Origin: CAWUJT01 sp963922715 | GTDB taxonomy: Bacteria; Pseudomonadota; Alphaproteobacteria; Rhodobacterales; Rhodobacteraceae | Direction of reading: 5' to 3' | DNA: 17,161 nucleotides | NCBI GenBank assembly: GCA_963922715.1 | Contig: CAWUJT010000047.1 | Location: forward strand, 1 to 17,161 | Shown here: piece after piece, positions 14,518 to 17,161 of the stretch | Position numbering within the stretch: the stretch's first letter is position 1 | How the letters are laid out: every line of letters begins with the position of its first letter | Notes under the pieces: generated by a model | What the model saw: only the letters and a program-made list of their open reading frames with translations | Told to the model about the DNA's origin: nothing | Database searches by the model: none | Made by a program: the position numbers and the translations under genes

Positions 14518-15834
14518 ATGGGTGATTTGTTTGACAAGGTTTCTCAGAAATCTGAGAGGGAAACATCTGTCTTAGACAGGCCACTTGCAGATCGCTTGAG
14601 GCCACAATCTCTGGACGAGGTTGTTGGTCAAGATCACCTTTTGGGAGAAAACGGTGCATTGCGGGTGGCCTTAGTGGGGGACAGTCTGCCCTCGCTCATT
14701 CTTTGGGGGCCACCGGGTGTTGGCAAAACCACTTTGGCCCGTCTTTTGGCGCAAGAGACATCTTTGCACTTTGTGCAGATCAACGCGATTTTTTCTGGCG
14801 TCCCAGAACTGCGTAAGGTTTTTGAAGGGGCCAAGCTGCGGCGCACACAGGGGCAAGGCACCCTTCTGTTCGTGGATGAGGTCCACAGGTTCAATAAAGC
14901 CCAGCAAGATGGGTTTTTACCCTACATGGAAGACGGCACACTCACCTTGGTTGGGGCTACGACGGAAAACCCCAGCTTTGAGTTGAACGCGGCTGTTCTG
15001 AGCCGAGCACAAGTTCTGGTGTTGAATGCACTGACCGAAGATGCGCTTGAAGCGCTGGCCGAACGCGCAGAAAACACATTTGGGTGTGCCCTTCCGTTGA
15101 CCCAAGAGGCGCGCACGGCGCTGATTGGAATGGCGGCGGGCGATGGCCGTGCCCTTCTCAATCTGATCGAACAAATCCTTGCCTGGGATTTGTCAGACAC
15201 ACCGATCAGCCCAAAATATCTCGCGCAGCGTTTACAGCGCAGGGCGGCGCTTTATGACAAAACCGGCGATCACCACTATAATCTTATCTCAGCGTTGCAT
15301 AAATCTGTTCGGGGATCAGATCCGGATGCGGCCCTGTACTGGCTCGCACGGATGCTAGAAGGTGGGGAAGATCCCCGCTACTTGGCGCGGCGCATCACGC
15401 GCATGTCTATTGAGGATATTGGCCTGGCCGATCCTGAAGGCCAAAGGCATTGCCTGGCCGCCTGGCAAACCTATGAACGTCTCGGCTCCCCCGAGGGAGA
15501 ACTGGCGCTCGCGCAGGCGGTGATCTATCTGGCGCTCGCTCCCAAGTCGAATGCGGCTTATGTGGCGTATAAAGCGGCGCGGTCTGCTGCGAAGAAAACA
15601 ACATCCCTTCCGCCGCCAAAGCATATTTTGAATGCGCCGACATCTTTGATGAAAGACATTGGTTATGGCGCGGGCTATGACTATGATCACGATGCAGAAG
15701 ATGGCTTCAGTGGGCAGAATTATTTCCCCGAAGGACAAGACCGCATGCAGTTCTATTCGCCTGTGGAACGCGGGTTTGAACGTGAAATGTCAAAGCGTTT
15801 GAGCTATTTTGAAAGTCTGCGCGCAAAGCGATAA
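14518..15834 (+). CDS. rarA: Replication-associated recombination protein A (MgsA/RarA family AAA+ ATPase)
   Basis: RarA is an AAA+ ATPase related to clamp loaders that acts at stalled replication forks and single-strand gaps, together with SSB. The 438-residue protein has RPLADRLRPQSLDEVVGQDHLLG at 21-43, the P-loop GPPGVGKTT at 64-72, Walker B LLFVDEVHRF at 116-125, sensor 1 GATTENPSFE at 146-155 and the arginine-finger region LSRAQ at 161-165. The C-terminal tetramerisation half includes RGSDPDAALYWLARMLEGGEDPRYLARR, SIEDIGLADP and the FPEGQDRMQFYSP tail. Length is typical. The ATG at 14518 has a modest AGGG at 14505-14508. It is 76 bases after rplQ and 38 bases before crcB. Confidence 0.96.
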   Translation: MGDLFDKVSQKSERETSVLDRPLADRLRPQSLDEVVGQDHLLGENGALRVALVGDSLPSLILWGPPGVGKTTLARLLAQETSLHFVQINAIFSGVPELRKVFEGAKLRRTQGQGTLLFVDEVHRFNKAQQDGFLPYMEDGTLTLVGATTENPSFELNAAVLSRAQVLVLNALTEDALEALAERAENTFGCALPLTQEARTALIGMAAGDGRALLNLIEQILAWDLSDTPISPKYLAQRLQRRAALYDKTGDHHYNLISALHKSVRGSDPDAALYWLARMLEGGEDPRYLARRITRMSIEDIGLADPEGQRHCLAAWQTYERLGSPEGELALAQAVIYLALAPKSNAAYVAYKAARSAAKKTTSLPPPKHILNAPTSLMKDIGYGAGYDYDHDAEDGFSGQNYFPEGQDRMQFYSPVERGFEREMSKRLSYFESLRAKR

Positions 15835-15872
15835 CACTCCGCCTGGGCGCGCACAAAAGCAAAGGAGCAGAC

Positions 15873-16256
15873 ATGACACTTCCCCCGATTCTGTCCATCG
15901 CGCTTGGTGGGGCGCTTGGGGCGGTGTTACGTTATCTGTGTGTGACCTGGGTGGAGCGCTCTTGGCACAGCCCATTTCCAGTGGCGATCCTGAGCATTAA
16001 CGTTGTTGGCAGCTTTTTGATGGGGCTGGCTTTTGTCCTTCTTGGTCGTTTGGACCTCGGTCCTTGGGCGCTGTTTTTGATGACTGGCGTTTTGGGGGGC
16101 TTTACGACGTTTTCCGCCTTCTCCCTTGAAGCAGTCAGTCTTTGGCAGAATGATCAGATGGTTGCGGCCGTGTTATATGTTGGCCTGTCTGTTTGTGGCG
16201 CGATCTGCGGCCTTCTTTCAGGGCTGTGGTGCGGGCGAAGTTTGGCCGTTTTATGA
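15873..16256 (+). CDS. crcB: Fluoride ion channel CrcB/Fluc
   Basis: Fluc proteins form dual-topology dimers that export fluoride from the cytoplasm. The 127-residue protein has four hydrophobic segments and the family motifs: GGALGAVLRY at 12-21, INVVGSFLMG at 42-51 (the conserved pore Asn is N43), and TGVLGGFTTFSAF at 71-83, which carries the phenylalanines lining the fluoride path and the Na+ site backbone. One crcB copy encoding a full-length protein suggests a homodimer. AAGGAG at 15862-15867 precedes the ATG by five bases. The 38-base upstream gap is too short for a fluoride riboswitch, so regulation by that route at this site is unlikely. The stop overlaps the next start in an ATGA. 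Confidence 0.96.
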   Translation: MTLPPILSIALGGALGAVLRYLCVTWVERSWHSPFPVAILSINVVGSFLMGLAFVLLGRLDLGPWALFLMTGVLGGFTTFSAFSLEAVSLWQNDQMVAAVLYVGLSVCGAICGLLSGLWCGRSLAVL

Positions 16257-17161
16257 GTGGTGTCCAACATATAACGGTTGATCCTGGTGAAGAAGATCAG
16301 CGTCTGGACCGTTGGCTCAAGCGGCGGTTTCCAGAGCTGACGCAAGGCCAAATCGAAAAGTTCTGTCGCAAAGGGGAGCTGCGTGTTGATAAAGCCCGGG
16401 TGAAAGCCGCGACACGGGTTGAGGCGGGTCAAATCATACGTGTCCCGCCGTTACCAAAGCCAGCCCGTTCAAAGCCAGCCCCCCCTGTGTCAAAACCTTT
16501 GTCACAGGCCGATGTTAAAGCGATACAGCAAACGGTCATTTATTGCGATGCGGACATTCTTGCGATCAACAAACCCCCGGGCCTTCCGGTCCAAGGGGGA
16601 TCTGGTCTTAGCCAGCATCTTGATGCGTTGATGCCCGCGCTGCAATTTGACGCAACAGAGCCACCGCGTTTGGTGCACCGCTTGGATAAAGACACATCGG
16701 GTGTTTTACTGCTGGCCCGCAGTCGCGCCATCGCGGCCAAACTGGCGGCCAATTTTCGTCATCGCGCGGCGCGGAAAATCTATTGGGCCGCTGTCGCCGG
16801 GGTGCCGCATCCGAAGATGGGGATCATTAAGTATGGGCTGGTCAAAGCACCCGGGCGTATTGAAAAGATGCAGTGTCTGCTTCCTGATGAAATTGCACAG
16901 ACACAAAATGCGAAACATGCGGAAACGCATTATGCAACATTGCAAAATGTCGGTCCGCGCGCGGCCTGGGTTGCCTTGATGCCGGTCACAGGGCGCACGC
17001 ATCAGTTGCGGGCCCACATGGCTGAACTTGGGCATCCGATTGTGGGGGACGGGAAATACGGTGGGTCTGGCCAAGAAAATTTAGGGGATGGTTGGGGTGC
17101 GCAGCTTGGGGGGGAGATCAGCCGTAAACTGCATCTGCATGCCAATAGCTTGACCCTTGAA
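16253..17161 (+). CDS. RluC/RluD-type 23S rRNA pseudouridine synthase, 3' end outside the window
   Basis: Converts uridine to pseudouridine in 23S rRNA. The frame opens at the ATG at 16253, overlapping the crcB stop by four bases, and stays open for 303 codons to the window edge, so the gene is partial at its 3' end. An S4-like RNA-binding domain occupies residues about 10-65 (QRLDRWLKRRFPELTQGQIEKFCR, RVDKARV), followed by a Lys/Pro-rich linker at 66-85. The catalytic domain contains INKPPGLPVQGG at 105-116, the catalytic loop HRLDKDTSG at 142-150 (D145 is the predicted nucleophile), VTGRTHQLRAHM at 245-256 and HPIVGDGKYGG at 261-271. S4 plus HRLDKDTSG fits the RluC/RluD group; which uridines it modifies cannot be decided. 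The overlap suggests co-translation with crcB. Confidence 0.94.
   Translation, partial: MSGVQHITVDPGEEDQRLDRWLKRRFPELTQGQIEKFCRKGELRVDKARVKAATRVEAGQIIRVPPLPKPARSKPAPPVSKPLSQADVKAIQQTVIYCDADILAINKPPGLPVQGGSGLSQHLDALMPALQFDATEPPRLVHRLDKDTSGVLLLARSRAIAAKLAANFRHRAARKIYWAAVAGVPHPKMGIIKYGLVKAPGRIEKMQCLLPDEIAQTQNAKHAETHYATLQNVGPRAAWVALMPVTGRTHQLRAHMAELGHPIVGDGKYGGSGQENLGDGWGAQLGGEISRKLHLHANSLTLE

Noticed and set aside
1..17161. Mobile element, phage island, CRISPR array or toxin-antitoxin system
   Set aside because: All genes are co-directional core functions with similar base composition by eye, and no transposase, integrase, repeat array or att-like repeats were found.

Overview
The window is a compact stretch of alphaproteobacterial housekeeping DNA, most like a moderate-G+C member of the Rhodobacterales (roseobacter group). 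This assignment rests on the single-cysteine form of DksA, the order rplO-secY-adk-rpsM-rpsK-rpoA-rplQ without rpsD or rpmJ, the 338-residue RpoA beginning MIHKNW, and the zinc-lid adenylate kinase. I cannot name a genus. All 18 genes lie on the plus strand. I see no tRNA, rRNA, insertion sequence, CRISPR array or prophage, and no gene-free stretch longer than about 165 bases.

Layout. (1) 1-2949: dksA, an FAD-dependent monooxygenase, and a photolyase/cryptochrome relative whose two domains appear in reverse order. (2) 3066-7660: a cell-envelope and replication run with very short gaps: a SPOR-domain lipoprotein, a D-alanyl-D-alanine carboxypeptidase, tmk, holB and a TatD-family nuclease. (3) 7701-9180: a small GFA-type zinc protein and a YcjF/DUF697-type membrane protein. 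(4) 9299-14441: the distal spc operon and the alpha operon: rplO, secY, adk, rpsM, rpsK, rpoA, rplQ. (5) 14518-17161: rarA, crcB and the start of an RluC/RluD-type pseudouridine synthase that runs off the right edge.

How the genes work together. tmk and holB overlap and holB is one base from tatD, so dTTP synthesis, clamp loading and a DNase are probably co-translated. The SPOR lipoprotein and carboxypeptidase just before them both act on peptidoglycan. The ribosomal block couples translation (L15, S13, S11, L17), transcription (RpoA), secretion (SecY) and adenylate balance (Adk). crcB and the pseudouridine synthase share an ATGA stop/start.

Most of the content is conventional. The items most worth following up are the domain-swapped photolyase-like protein at 1747-2949, a possible pseudoknot covering the rplO ribosome binding site, a structured leader with a mini-ORF before rpsM, and the join that places rplO directly behind a YcjF-like gene. 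All structures and promoters were read by eye, with no folding or database search.
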